Assembly: GCA_040954595.2 (NCBI GenBank)
Contig: CM082587.2
Coordinates: 8,990,001 to 9,054,000 of the forward strand
Direction of reading: 5' to 3'
DNA length: 64,000 nucleotides
Origin: Balanoglossus misakiensis
Lineage: Eukaryota; Hemichordata
The notes beneath the pieces are model-generated. The model was not told the origin of the DNA, made no database searches, and worked only from the letters and a program-made list of their open reading frames with translations. This document shows, piece by piece, positions 20,439-33,500 of the stretch; within the stretch, counting starts at the first letter, position 1, and every line of letters starts with the position of its first letter. Both the position numbers and the translations under genes were made by a program.

Positions 20439-23400
20439 ATGGCATCTTTGCAAGCAGACGACTGTCAAAGAACACATACCAGTACAATGCCATACTTTGA
20501 TCCCTTCAATTTGTATCTTATCAAACTGGCAGAAGACATAACTGAAGGTGTGTAGAACTTTGTTCATTTTGCTTTCAGAATTCAGGGTGGAATTCAGTGA
20601 TGGGTTTGTTTGTTCTCCTTCCTATGGATAATGATCCAGGAGACATTGTGATTCCTACATCAGTGTATGACGGCAATTTCTCATGGCTACCGGTAGATCC
20701 CTAAGTTAACTCACAAATGTCTCAATTAAATTCACTCAATATTTCAAGCTGCACAAGATTGTAAATTTGATCCCACATATCAATGCATTATATGCATGCA
20801 GGTCCCATCAGTGTGTTACACTGTACATTTTGAAATTGTTAAAGCAGAATTACCAACTGTGACAACTTCAAAAAGTCTCATTTGAACTTTTGAACAAGAC
20901 TCAGAACAGAGATAGCAAGTTTATTCTCTTCTTCTCTTTTTCTTACAGATGGCCTGAGAAAGTTGGTAGAAACAGTAGCTGCTTTAATGAACCCTCCAAT
21001 ACCTAAAAGTGTAAGGGAAGAAATTTTGAAAAGCAATCGTCCGTACAGTTTGTTCGAAGTATTGTGTAACTATGGACATTTATCAAGGGACAAACCTAAG
21101 ACACTTATTCAGCTGCTGACAATTACCAGACTTAACCTGTTAGCGAAGCATGTAGAAGTTCGATATAAGAAAGGATTTGACAAAGACTATCCATATGACA
21201 AAGTGACAACAGAAGCAGAGTCCAAGACTCCAATATCCACCATAGAATCTTATGGTAAGGACTTGCAGCATTTTACAATACAAGTGTGCATTTGTATTTA
21301 AATACCCTAAGGGACCGTTCAGTTTTTACGGCCTGGGGGGGGGGGGATGTTACTTTTCTGGTAAGTTACCAATTCTAGCAACTATTGTATTGACTTGTCG
21401 TTTTAATTTGTTCATAGATTTTTTATTGCAATGATATACTATTATATACTTCAATAATACTTTAAGAAATTTATAATTGAGGTGTGAGGAGCCTCATTAC
21501 CTTTATTGCATACAGTGTACATAGGATCAGGACGGCAAATGTTTTTGGCGTGGGGGGGGGGGGTCATCATATTTTTGGGTCTGTCAAAGGGGTAGGGGGT
21601 CATCATTTTTTGGTCAGGGTGAAGGGGGGGTCGACCTGATTTTGAAAACCGATGACACAAACTTGCCGGCCCCCCCCCCCTGCCCTAAAAACTGAACGGT
21701 CCCTAATCACCCTTAATGTTCAACCAGAATTAAATCTGGTCAAACCTGTTTATAGAGGCCAATCAAGGCTTTCTTGGCCTTTAAGGAAGGTGATCTTTAT
21801 AGACAGATCAATTAACGCACATGTTAATTGCTCAGGGACAAAGTACAAAGTGGCCACTATATAGAGGTGGCCAATATCACAAGTTTCTGTGTGATTTTGA
21901 AAAAAGAAGTGATGTAGGCAGTCTATATCTTTAGCTTTGTCAAAGTGACTGAAACACTGAAATGAAAACTTAATTTTAAAAGGAAATAGTGGTCAAAATA
22001 ATTTTGAGAAGTCAAACACTTGGATCGTGCCTGTGGTAATTGAAATATATTTTTAAACGAGTACCACACACACACACACACACAATTAATTCACCCATCT
22101 GGGTTATCTTTCACATACTTCAGGTTTTTCATATGTCGGTGATGTTACTGCTAGCAGTGCAGTTAGTTCAGCTGCAACACAGATAGAGATGACGACAATG
22201 ACGAAAGATCCAGAAGGTGAAACCACAAGTGTACAACACCACATAGACAGACATGCACAGTATCCCTTGACATCAAGACGACAGTTACCATCACCTAGGC
22301 AACAAACTGTTTTAGTAGGAAAGGACACTAATGAGAAAGGTAAAAAATTTTTACCAATCAATGATAACCAATCAGTGATTCCCAGGTGCAAGTATTGACA
22401 GCTACATGTTTTGTAATATATGGAGAATTATCTGCATCACCAGTGTCAGATGTGAATTTGCATGAAAGGTAAGATTTTTTCAAACAATCAATGATACTGC
22501 TCAGTAGGATAAAAATACTCTTTTGAGAGAAAAATAGAATTTAATCATGATTACATGTAATTTTTTAGCAAAGTAATCTTGACCAATTCATTCAAGGGCA
22601 CTTAAAGCCCCAGTATTTCTCGTGTGCATCCATTTTTCATCATCGAAAAAAGCCCGTTTTTCCAGTACATCCATCATGGAATACTATATAATGAAGATGT
22701 AAGAAAGGTTTGGGCAATTGTAGCTACATGCAAGCCGAAAATATCGCCCGTAACACTTGAAATGATGCGCGGGTTTGTTTACAATGGAAATGTTGTACAT
22801 GTCGATCAGCAAACGTGCCACTTTGACATTTTGATGGTCAGACCATTTTCGGATTTGATCTGGTTCCATCGACTGATTTCTCCCATAAAGTTATCTTCCA
22901 AAAATTTCGCCGAATTAGTGCGCATTTCTTCGCTGAGTCGCTTGATTTGGGGCGACCAAACCTCTTCCGCATAGATTCACATTTGAGTGCGCATGCGCAC
23001 TAGTCACGTGTGTCAACACTCACGTGACTTTCTGTCCGGACAGAAAGTCATTCTTCACTCGTTATATTGTAAATTGTATGAGTTTATGAGCAGAGCTGGG
23101 GATGATGACTGTTCGATTCAGTATCAATTATCATCTACTTTTAGAAATTATAGATGCCGTTTCAAACAAAATTTTGCCCCTACGAGAAATACTGTGGCTT
23201 TAATGACTGTACTTTTCAGAACAAACTGTTTTTGTTTCAGAAGAGACACCAACAATTAAGTGATGAAACTCATAAATCAAAGTTGATACAACAAAAAAGA
23301 CCTTCGACGCCAAATAAGTTATGTTTCCTTCATGCAGTGTTGCAGTGTACTCTTTCATGAATTGATTACTACAGTTATATTTATTTTCACAGAATTAAAC

Positions 23401-26400
23401 CTTCCCATACACCATAGGTTCTAGGAGTTATATTATATCAGAGTACAGCATGACAACTTCATTGTCATGATTAGATGAGAATGTGTTTAATTTACGCAGC
23501 CTAGTTAGGGCACTGTCTTACCGGGTATTGGGGAGGGCACTATTTAGATATCAGGCAATTTTGGGGTGAGATATAGGGAATGTATATCGATTTGGATACA
23601 TTCAATCTTTTGAACAGTACGATTTGCGAAAATGTATCATTTTTACTTCTGTCTTCATTGTATGCATGCTGTATAACTCAAGCAAATATATCATCATAGA
23701 TTTTCTATGGGGCTATATTCTCTCAGAAATTTTATAGATAGCACTTTTATTGAATTATGTCGTTCCTTATGTGTAGTTGTCATCTTTACAAATGAATATG
23801 TTGTTACAGGGTGATGATGGAGAAAAGTTTAGGTTATTGCAGACAGCATATTCCTTTACCTTTGAAACTTTTCCAGAAAGCGTCTCATTAGAAATTCAGT
23901 ACGGGCTTGATTAATAGATTAAGGAAACATTTCTTCATGTTTCTTTAATTTATTAATAAAGCAAGGACTATGTCATTGACAATGACTTTTTCCAATCTGG
24001 TGACATCCAAACAAAAAGTAACAAAAAACTACACAGCTCAACCAAAATTAAAATAAAATATTGTTTGTGTGAGCACAGCTAGGCTAGACAATCAAACTTA
24101 TGTGATTCTTCAGGGTGCAGTGATCAACTCTTGATAGTGTATTGAGTTTGACTATCCAGTCTCCACCATAAATACCTTTGATTTGGCTGTAGAATAATCT
24201 CACTAGTTGTATCTCTCTTTCCATAGTTGCAGGAGATGCAATACAACCAAGCAAAGGGAGCAGCACTGAAAAACAGTTAACAGAAGAGAAACCCATTCAA
24301 ACTGAACTGTCTGGGAGGGATCAGGAAGAAATGAAAGTGCTGCAAGAAAGGCTGAGAGAAAAAGAGGAGGAAAAGGAACATCTGGAGAAAACACTCAAAG
24401 ATGTCAGAAAAGATTATGAAGTACTACTAGCAAAGAGAGATACTGGCCAAGAGAAACCCATTCAAACTGATCTGTCTGAGAGGGATCTGAACAAAATGAA
24501 ATTTGACACGAAATTGCTGCAAGGAAGGCTGGACGAAGAAAAGAAAAAAGAGAAAACACTCGAAGAAGTCGAAAAAAAGAAGGAAATAGAAAGTTTGAAG
24601 AAAGAGATTGACCAGCTTAAAGAACGGAATATGCTAAAACAGAAGGCGATCAACAAGTTCCTTGAATTAGACGAGAGCACAAGAACCGAAGGACCTCATC
24701 ATCAAGGTGTGTTTTGAGCTCATTTTTCATAGTTTTGCCTGACAACCACACTTTGAGCGACTCATTGTTTATCAAGCTGAATTGTTACGTTTTACTGAGA
24801 ACACATGGCATTGATTATGTCACTGTTTGGTGTGTCATGCATGCATGCTGTTTGAGTGTCAGTCAACAAATCTGCACATAGATTGTCAGGACACATACCG
24901 GTAGACTGCCAGGAAACTGCAAATTTAGGAATAAATTATTTCCTGCAAAGTTCACCAGATATGAGTAGATTTTATGCATTTTAGATTATGTATCAAATAG
25001 TATTCAGGCTAGAATGACGAACAGAAATATAAAAGGTCAGTGCAATTATCCGGAGAAAATACCATTCTTCAATTTCAAGATTGACTAATATGTTACAAAC
25101 ATATATATTAATTTATTGTCAACATTACTCTCAGACAAATAACTTCCCTAAAATATCATTCTGCATTTCAGATATCAAAGACCAAAGATCACTTCTGCTC
25201 ATCGCTGCTAATGAGGTAGGCATGATGATTAAAATAATTAACTTAGGTTTTGTTCAATACGTACTGTTCAAAATTGCATTTGTCATAATTACATCTCAAA
25301 CTTGATAAATTATAATTAAAGCGACAAAGTCTCTCTCTTGCTGCCCTTTTCCCATTAATTATGTTTGATACAAGACACCCTTTGTATTAATATTCATATG
25401 GATTAATAGTGAATTAACATTAGACCACACACAACTGTTCCTTTATAAAATTATACAATTGTATACAATTGTGCTGGTCTCTGGAACTTCGTTTTTGGTC
25501 GCAAGGATGCTTTCTAGTTCTACCGGTATGACAGAATTTGTTTAACATTGAACTTTCAAAAGTGGAGATTTCCAGCCCCAATTTCTGATTTGTAATGATT
25601 GTTGTTTTTCCCTAAAGGAAAGATGTTCCTACAAATTACCATGTGGATTTTCGCTCGAGGTCCCACCAGAATGTGTGGAAGAAGACACAACATTGTTGGT
25701 CACATGTAACAAGAACGTCACCAAGGTCCCTCTTGCAGACTTTGTATGGTATCAGTCAGATGTCCTTGATTTTGAGGCAGATCACATTACACTGAAGAAA
25801 CCAGTCTACCTTGTGAGGAAGTGTTTAAATGGTCAGCCGTTTACGAGAGAACAGATCATCCTGACAAGTAAAAATAGTGAAACGTGGGAAGAGTTGAAAA
25901 CTGTTGAAGTAAGTACCCACTAGTAGCTCACCCATGTTTTCGAGGGACACCCCTCCCCCCCCCCCACATCATGACGAATATGTTTCAGAGCCCCCTGTTA
26001 TTGGCCTGGTACATCATGGGTCTGCACAGTGAAATTGTACTACAGTTATCAGTGTCATTGCAATATTACTAACCTTCCATTTGGCAAAACAAAACACAGT
26101 CTCTGAGACAATGTTTGTTTTACTACCAGAGCAATAAATACCACCATCAATCAAAAGTGCTAATCATTTGTTCATAAAGATTCTGACCATACACTAAAGT
26201 GAAAATGATATTGTTAATGTTGATTTTTATTCAGGAAGACAATCATATCAAGGTAGAAGTTCGCCATTTATCACGTTTCTTGGCAATTTCAAGACCTTAT
26301 ACAGACACATTTTATATCAGCAAAGAAGGTGGAAAATTTACCTCAAGAAAAGACGAACGGATTAGCATCGTAGTTCCAGAAGATGCCATAGAAGATGAAA

Positions 26401-26423
26401 AGGCTGTAATATTAGAGGTAAAT

Positions 26424-26467
<44 letters not shown>

Positions 26468-28670
26468 TATCATCATCACAACCACCATCACAACCACCAA
26501 CATTTACCCATACCTGTTATTACCCCACATAGAGATTAACATGACAAGAGATTAAGGTGGAACTGCATCAGCTGCTAGATTGCTTGTTTGATTGATTGAT
26601 TAATTTTGCCAAAAACTTTGACAGGCGGCAACCACAAGCAGTTAAACTCTCAGACAGGAGATAATTCAGCCGCAGGTATACATGTACCGGTATGTACTGG
26701 TATAGAGACAACAGGTTTACTGTTTGTATTGAAGGTCCATGACTGTAGCTACAACACAGTTGATAGTGTCTTCCCAACTGGTGGAGAATCTCTCGATGTG
26801 TCCTTCGCATCCATAGTGTACATCAATCGAGGCCAGAGGGAAAGCATAAAGTTCAACAAGCCTGTAAAACTAACCATCCCACTGCCACCAGACATCCCAG
26901 GTGTTGTGTCTGATGATACAGAACTCTGCATACTAAAAGATGAAGCTGGTAATTATGAATGGAAAGATGTTACCAAGGATTGTTTTTTTACTGTACAACA
27001 CGATGTGGTGGAATTTCACACTCAGATACTGAGTGGGTAGGTTGAATTTTTCTTGCGTAAAAATACACCAGCATAGACTTCAGTGGAAATGCAATGTAAT
27101 GACTGCAGTTATGTCGATATTGCTCTGAAGAAATCTTCCTTTGATTGGATCCGCAAGTAATGGTGATAACACACCTCTTCCGTAATCTATGATTCTAAAT
27201 GTGGGGTCAGCGGTAGAACATCTACCGGTAATTGCATTTCACCATTTTCATTCCTTGAAAGTGTCTGGAATTATTTTCAGATATTCTTTGGGAAGATACA
27301 TCAAAGAAGTCATGCCACGAATTTGTTATATGCTATCAACCATCACAAACTTCAAGAAGACTTGGAGTCAGATTGTTAAGATTAAACAATACACTGATGA
27401 AAGAACAACACACAGTCCTGATATTGAGATGAAAAGTGGAGATGTTGTCAAAAATTCTGTACCCACAAAGGGGGCTTTTGATGAGCAACCAAAAGTTGAG
27501 CTCCAATTCTCAATGCCAAATGTAAGAACCTACCTAAACTTATTAGCATGTTAATAATTGAAATGAAAATCGGTTATCATTTTTGTATCACAAAGAGATG
27601 ACTGTGCATGCATGTATGAAATGTGTTAATTGCAGAAAGCAATTTATTTTGTTTGTACGATACAAGTCAAATTACTGGTGCTAGAACTTCAAGGGTTTGG
27701 GTTAAATGTATCATTTTCAATGACTGCATAATTGAAAAGAAAAAAAATTATGAGTTTGAGTATGGAGAGAGTGCCAGATCCAATATCTTTGGTTTCACCT
27801 GGAACTGAATGTGTCTAGGCTACAAATTGGCTGTCAGTGGGTAATTTTCCAGGTTGGTCAACAAAGGGGTCACTGTGATGAGTACCTCAAAGTTTTTAAG
27901 CACAAAATGATGAGGAAAATTGAAACATATACTGCATAATATGTTCTATTTTATGGTGGTGGTGTGTTTCTGTTTAATATTAAATATGAGATGTTTCTTT
28001 TTCTCATGTAGGGAAGTCAAGTGCAGCAAATTGCTGACAGTTCTTCAAATGGAGGTGAGTGTCAAAAATAATGCAATGCCAAATTGTTAACACTTAAAAT
28101 AAAACATATCTCTTATTACTGAGGTTGATATAATTGGCATTTTTCACACAGTATACGTCAAACAGCCAAAAAGAAATCTTAAAAGTTAAATACATTTGAG
28201 TAGTTCTTAATTGACTCAGTGAGGCATTGTGTTGATTTGTGGCCATCTTAGGGATGACTTATAGTCACATTTCCTAACATTGTGATGTCAGACGTAATTT
28301 ACATATTTCCCATGTTTGTACAATATAACATGAACACAGTAACATTTTCATTACAGCTTCAAAACTTTCTCCACTGAATGTCCTTTTCACGGAGATTGAA
28401 GATCATTTTAACAGAGATAATGAGCGAAGCCTTAGGAGCCTCTTGCGAGGTTCGCTAATACCCAAAGGAGTTTTACAGAAATTGAAATCTCCCTCGAAAA
28501 TATTTCTGCATTTGCTAGAAGAAGGTCATCTCAGAGATGTTGATTTATCACTTCTGAAGGAATTGCTGCAGCGCGTGCATCTGACAACATTAGTCTCATT
28601 TGTGGAGGAGTGTGAAAAAAACTGCAATCAGAAAAACAATGTGGGAAAAAAAGACCATTTACAGAGGTAG
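20439..28670 (+). CDS. Gene A: DED - coiled coil - ZU5-like x2 - DED protein
   Basis: Eleven coding exons joined by consensus splice sites: 20439-20547, 20949-21254, 22124-22339, 24227-24706, 25172-25215, 25618-25908, 26235-26417, 26735-27036, 27281-27521, 28012-28054, 28357-28670. The total of 2529 nt gives 842 residues with no frame break. Domains: a death-effector-like domain (about 18-105); a Ser/Thr linker; a charged coiled coil (about 215-365) with the 'KPIQTELSGRD' repeat; a ZU5-like domain (about 388-500); a second ZU5-like domain (about 505-650); and a C-terminal helical domain with the DED pattern (about 742-825). Two ZU5 domains followed by a death-fold recall PIDD and the FIIND of NLRP1/CARD8. 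Residues H493-L-S495 sit at the end of the first ZU5 where those proteins cut themselves at HF|S. A cytoplasmic adaptor in cell-death or immune signalling is inferred. The first three joins and the coiled-coil joins are phase 1, as in gene B. Confidence 0.75.
21311..21703. mobile_element. MITE in intron 2 of gene A (TAA target duplication)
   Basis: Ends GGGACCGTTCAGTTTTTA and TAAAAACTGAACGGTCCC are inverted copies; the inside is G-rich/C-rich. The flanks read accCTAA|GGGACC...GGTCCC|TAATCACCC, a TAA duplication. The paralogous intron of gene B (31811-31822) reads ccgTAATCACCC without the element, a natural empty site. TWA duplications are typical of PIF/Harbinger-derived MITEs. Confidence 0.8.
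23229..23313 (+). pseudogene. Decayed exon in gene A, cognate of gene B exon 34757-34849
   Basis: Sequence coding ETHKSKLIQ-like residues aligns with the gene B exon, but a 12-base addition (aattaagtgatg) brings TGA stops and the donor GTAAGT is now ATAAGT. It is therefore left out of the gene A model. Confidence 0.7.
26424..26479. repeat. (ATC)n microsatellite in a gene A intron
   Basis: About 18 copies of ATC start a few bases after the donor of exon 26235-26417. Reading through them gives a false poly-Ile or poly-Met frame. Confidence 0.95.
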
Positions 28671-30595
28671 ATTAAGAACCATACCATATGCACAAAATGA
28701 AAGCGGAATTCAAAACAGATGTACAGCCACATTCACCACATATCTCCAGACTGTTGCGGTGATAAAGGCAATACCAGAATTCTCACAAATGGTCATTGTG
28801 AAAATAAATGCCAAGACTCCTATAGCACTTAATCTATGGTTGGCAGCTACATGTACCTTATGCTTTCATTCCCAGAAGAGGAATTCTTGACATAAAACAA
28901 ATTGTTAGCTGAATTTAAAGGTAATGTTGCCTTGCTAGTAAATGGTTTCTATTAAAATCTGTTTGAAAACTGAAGTGATCTGTGTCAGTGGCGTATAAGT
29001 CATTCAAATTATTGAAACATTTTCAACTGATTTTTAAAAGTTGTTCTTTTACTCTATCTTTTACTGCTGAGGACAAATAAATGAAAACTGCCTGTAAAAT
29101 ACATTGAAGAAAATATAGAAATGGTAAATGAATTTTACTGCACATTCCTCCCTCAAGTGACACCCGCCCCAGCTGGTAGTACACCCAAAGGTCTTTTTTA
29201 TTAGATCTTCATAATGATGAGTGGAGTGCTTCGATTGGACCTACATCTTGCAAGTCCCAGGGACTGAATTACCCTGACCCACATAAACGTAAGAAGCTAC
29301 CGTAGAGGGCATCTCATCCAGTTAATGTTTGACAGACTGCAACAGGTGGGGTATACTCAGGTAAGATTCTAACCAGTTCTTTTTCAAATCAAAGTAAGTG
29401 GGGTTTTTTGCTGCAATCTCCTGTAATTCTAGACATACATGAACAATAAGTTCACAAACAATCATTTGAACCATGAGTTGTTGAACAGATTTGCTGCAAA
29501 ATAATTCAAACAGTGAATCTACTTATTTGATCTGGCTCCGTGGTTGTGCAGGGGTCACCTGAGGTCACTTTTTGTGGCCATTTTAGAAGTTATTTCCTTG
29601 TACTAAATTAGGGATCAGGAAAACAGACATTGCGATAGAAGTCTTATAGTATCATTTTTAGTATTTTGGGTTGTTCAGTTAAATTCACAGATTAGACTGG
29701 AATCATTATGAGTTCTGAAAGTAGTTGAAATTTGTGTTCAAATTCATCACACTTGCTCTCAGACCACTGTTGTTGTTGGCCCTGATATAGCGAGCATACT
29801 TAATATACCCTTTACCGTGTGTTTTGTGGAGTTCACAAAGCTGTCTGAGTTGTAAGGCTATATGTTACTATTAGTGGGCTATTGTGATTCCTCAAATCAC
29901 CAACTACCAGCCCTCAATGTATGTTCTCTTGGATTTATGTGTCAGGAAACAGATTCTGTCTTGTGACGTGCTGGGAGTTTCACCTCGAGTCAAATTACTG
30001 ATTCTGAAAATTACCTCGAGTCAAATTACTGATTCTGAAAATTAAAGTCTATCCCAGTATATTTCACATCGTCTGTTGTATGACTTACCTTTTTTACTCT
30101 GGAAAGGGAAATATGTTATTGTTGATAAATTTTTGAGTTATGGACAAGAAGTCAACTTTAGATGGCCTTTCACAACACTGCTTGTCCGGGAAGGTAGATC
30201 CAAAGTGGATTGAACGCACAAAGCGTAGTTCCCCTCAGAAATCACCCAAAAACACAGAGAATATTGATATTAATTAGGCAAAGAGAATAGCAGATATGAA
30301 TTTTGACATGGAATGGGTGGTATCGATGGCAATTTATTGATTAAATTTCGCCTTTGTTTGAGTGAAAACATCTTTGGAACTTTGAAATACTTGTGTCGAA
30401 AGTAGATTTGATTTCATGACTTCCCGCTTTTCTAAGTCATAGGTGTAACAACCCCCAAGCGACCGGTGTGTTATTATTGCCGTAACAATACTGATCTGGT
30501 TATATTCTTTGATAGGTGAGACAGATGTATTAGTTCTGTTGGTGATCACTTTGAAGAACTTCAAAAGCTGAAGGCAGCTCAAAGATTATCCAAAG
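28671..30595. other. Spacer between genes A and B
   Basis: Holds the 3' untranslated region of gene A (an AATAAA-type signal near 29075) and the upstream region of gene B. The latter includes about 29481-29775, which matches 19115-19405 upstream of gene A. This shows that the duplication that made A and B included upstream sequence. No coding exon seen. Confidence 0.6.
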
Positions 30596-33500
30596 ATGGC
30601 AGATTTTGATTGGTTTAAGGAGTACCTTATAAGGCTGGCAGATGACATCGGAAATGGTGAGTGTACATTTAATATTTGAATGTTTTTATCCCTGAGTGAG
30701 TGGTGCTCTAGGACACTCATGAATGGATGTCTCTACCCATCAGTGTGCATGTCCTGGTTGTTCAGGGAATGTCTATAATGATGCAGTTGTTGCATCCACA
30801 GTCATCTCACATACAACCAGTGTTTCATCTAGACGGGGGGATGGGGGGATTGACATGTTGGCACCCCCTAGCAATTTGTCAGGGGGGGGGGACCAGTGCC
30901 CCTTAAAATGATGCCATTCACATGTTGGAGATTATCACAGTCCCCCCTTGCCAGAGTGGAATCCCCCTCAAATATTCTGGCAAAGGGGGACATATCCCCC
31001 CTGCTGATACCATCCCGAATGAAACACTGAACTAGTATCAGTAATAAAACTAACATTTTCCCCTGTATTCTTGTAACAATCTTCTGTTGGAGCACCCAAT
31101 GAAACACTGTACAACAAGGCTGATTTATTCAAACTTGGCACAAAGACAATACATGATCATCCCATTTTCACTTTGAAATTTAAGACTAGTGATCTCCTGT
31201 ACTTTTAAAATTTTTCTCAAAAGATTTCTTTCCAGAAAAATGTGTACAGTACTATAACTTTTTCTTTTTTCCGTTAAAGATGACCTGATTAAATTGGTGG
31301 ATGGACTGGGTGCCTTAAAGAAACCTTCAATACCAACAGTTGTGAGGGAAGAAATTCTGAGAGAGAAACGTGCATATGTTTTGTTTGATATGTTGTTAAA
31401 ATATGGACATTTATCAAGAGACAAACCTGGAACACTTATTCAGCTGTTGAAAAATGCCAGACTTTACATGTTAGCAAGGCATGTAGAAGTTCGATATGAG
31501 AAAGGATTTGACAAAGACTATCCATATGATGAAGTGACAATTGAGTCTAGGATGAAAGTTGATAGCCCTCAAGAGATAAATGACAGAAGTGGAGAAAGTT
31601 TGCCAACATTTCCAACTGAGAGGACCTCAGCAGGACCACAGTTACCATCTCCCTCACAGCATCCAAGTCCCACAACAGAAGTGCAGTCAATGACATCAAC
31701 TCGTCCCAAGATTCCAGCAGTGACAGCCACTCATTCCCAGACTCAATACACAACAGAATCTTACGGTAAGCACTTCCAGCAAGTATATACTAGTACCTAT
31801 GTATTTAATACCGTAATCACCCAAAATGTTCAACCAGAAAATCCAGTCAAACCTGTTCATAGCCGCTAATCACAGCTTTCCTAAACTGGCCTTATGGCTA
31901 GGTGATCTTTATAGACAGATCAATTAATTCACCCATCCATGTTTATTTTCCACATACTTCAGGTATTTCAGATGTCGGTGATGTTGCTGCTAGCAGTGCA
32001 GTTAGTTCAGCTGCAACACAGATAGAGATGACGACAATGATGAAAGATCCAGAAGGTGAAACCACAAGTGTACAACACCACATAGACAGACATGATTTAA
32101 ATCGTGCACTGTATCCCTTGGTGACAAGACTGCAGTCACTATCACCTAGGCAACAACCTGATTCAGTAGGGAAGGACACTAATGAGAAAGGTAACAATTT
32201 TTTTTACAAAATATACTGGAGCACTTCAACCAATCAATGATAGCCATTCAGTATGTGATTTCCAGGTGCAAGTATTGGCAGCTGCATGTACCGGCACCAT
32301 TATATTCAAAATCATCATAAGTGATATGGAGAATTGTCTAGCGCATCACCAATGTCTTCGTTGAGTCAGTTGCATGTCAATTGACGTAGAGGGTTCCCTA
32401 CCCAGGGTGAAATTGACAGAAAGTTCTCATAGGTGTCCTGTATCTTTGACAAAAATGCAGATCCTATTTTAGTAACTGCTGAATGAATCATCTTGGTATT
32501 TGCATCAAAATTGCATTTTGGACTTTTGATGGGAATTTGTGGAAATGAAATTCTCATTACCAAATCTATGCATTATTTGAAAAAAAAGAAAATGATCAAA
32601 TATTTTGCTTAAATTCTGTAACAACATCTGCTTCTGTCATATTGCTGTGTTAGTGTGCGATTTCTTCACAAATAGGTTTGGATTGCAAATCAATAAACAC
32701 ATCTTGTGTGTTCATTGTCCAGATAAAGACCAGCTCAAAACGACCATCATATTCCTGGCTGAAAAGTGGAATCGTGTGAAGGACACTGTATCTGCCCTCA
32801 ACTGTCAACTTGCCAGCAGTGTAGCTGAAGACAGACAACGTAAAACATGCTGTGTTGTTTTGGAGGCAAGTGACGAAGAAAGGAAAGATGCAGCTGATTG
32901 TGGAGTTGAGTTGATACTTCCAAGAATAGAAGAAGATGTGATTGAGAGATACAAGAACGACACACCGAAGCCAGATTGGTTTCTTTCTCCAGATACATTC
33001 TTCACAACCCTCACAGAGTTACAAAATGTGGAATTCATTGTGGAACACGTCAAGCCTTCAGCAAAGCTCCTGGTTGCAAATGTTTTGAGGAAACGATATT
33101 TCAAAGATGCTAACATTATCCTCATCAATCACACCATCCCATCAGTTGAAGTACAAGACAAACACATCAAATTTGCTGAGGAGGCATCTGCAGTTTTCTC
33201 TGTTGGACCAGATGTCTTTGAACATTACAAGAAACTCTACCAAACAACCAAAGTTCCTGTAAAACATGAATTGTATCTTCCAAGACCAGAGAAAGAATTC
33301 TTTGATGTTAATGTGGATCAAATAGAAAAAACAAGTGACTTGAAACAAATCCTGACTGTGATAACTGATGAAGATGTGAAATCCCCACGATATAAAACAC
33401 TGGCAGCTGAAGTTGGAAAAACAGCTGAAGGATTCAAATTTATGTGCATGACGGTTCCATTGTGGTGTGTCCCTACTCCTTCAGAAGCTGATCTTGAAAC

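Noticed and set aside
22624-22974. 116-codon frame in a gene A intron
   Set aside because: No motif, no paralogue in gene B, no matching splice sites; probably repeat-derived or chance.
26199-26555. Exon with poly-isoleucine tail
   Set aside because: The real exon ends at the GTAAAT donor after 26417; the tail is the ATC microsatellite.
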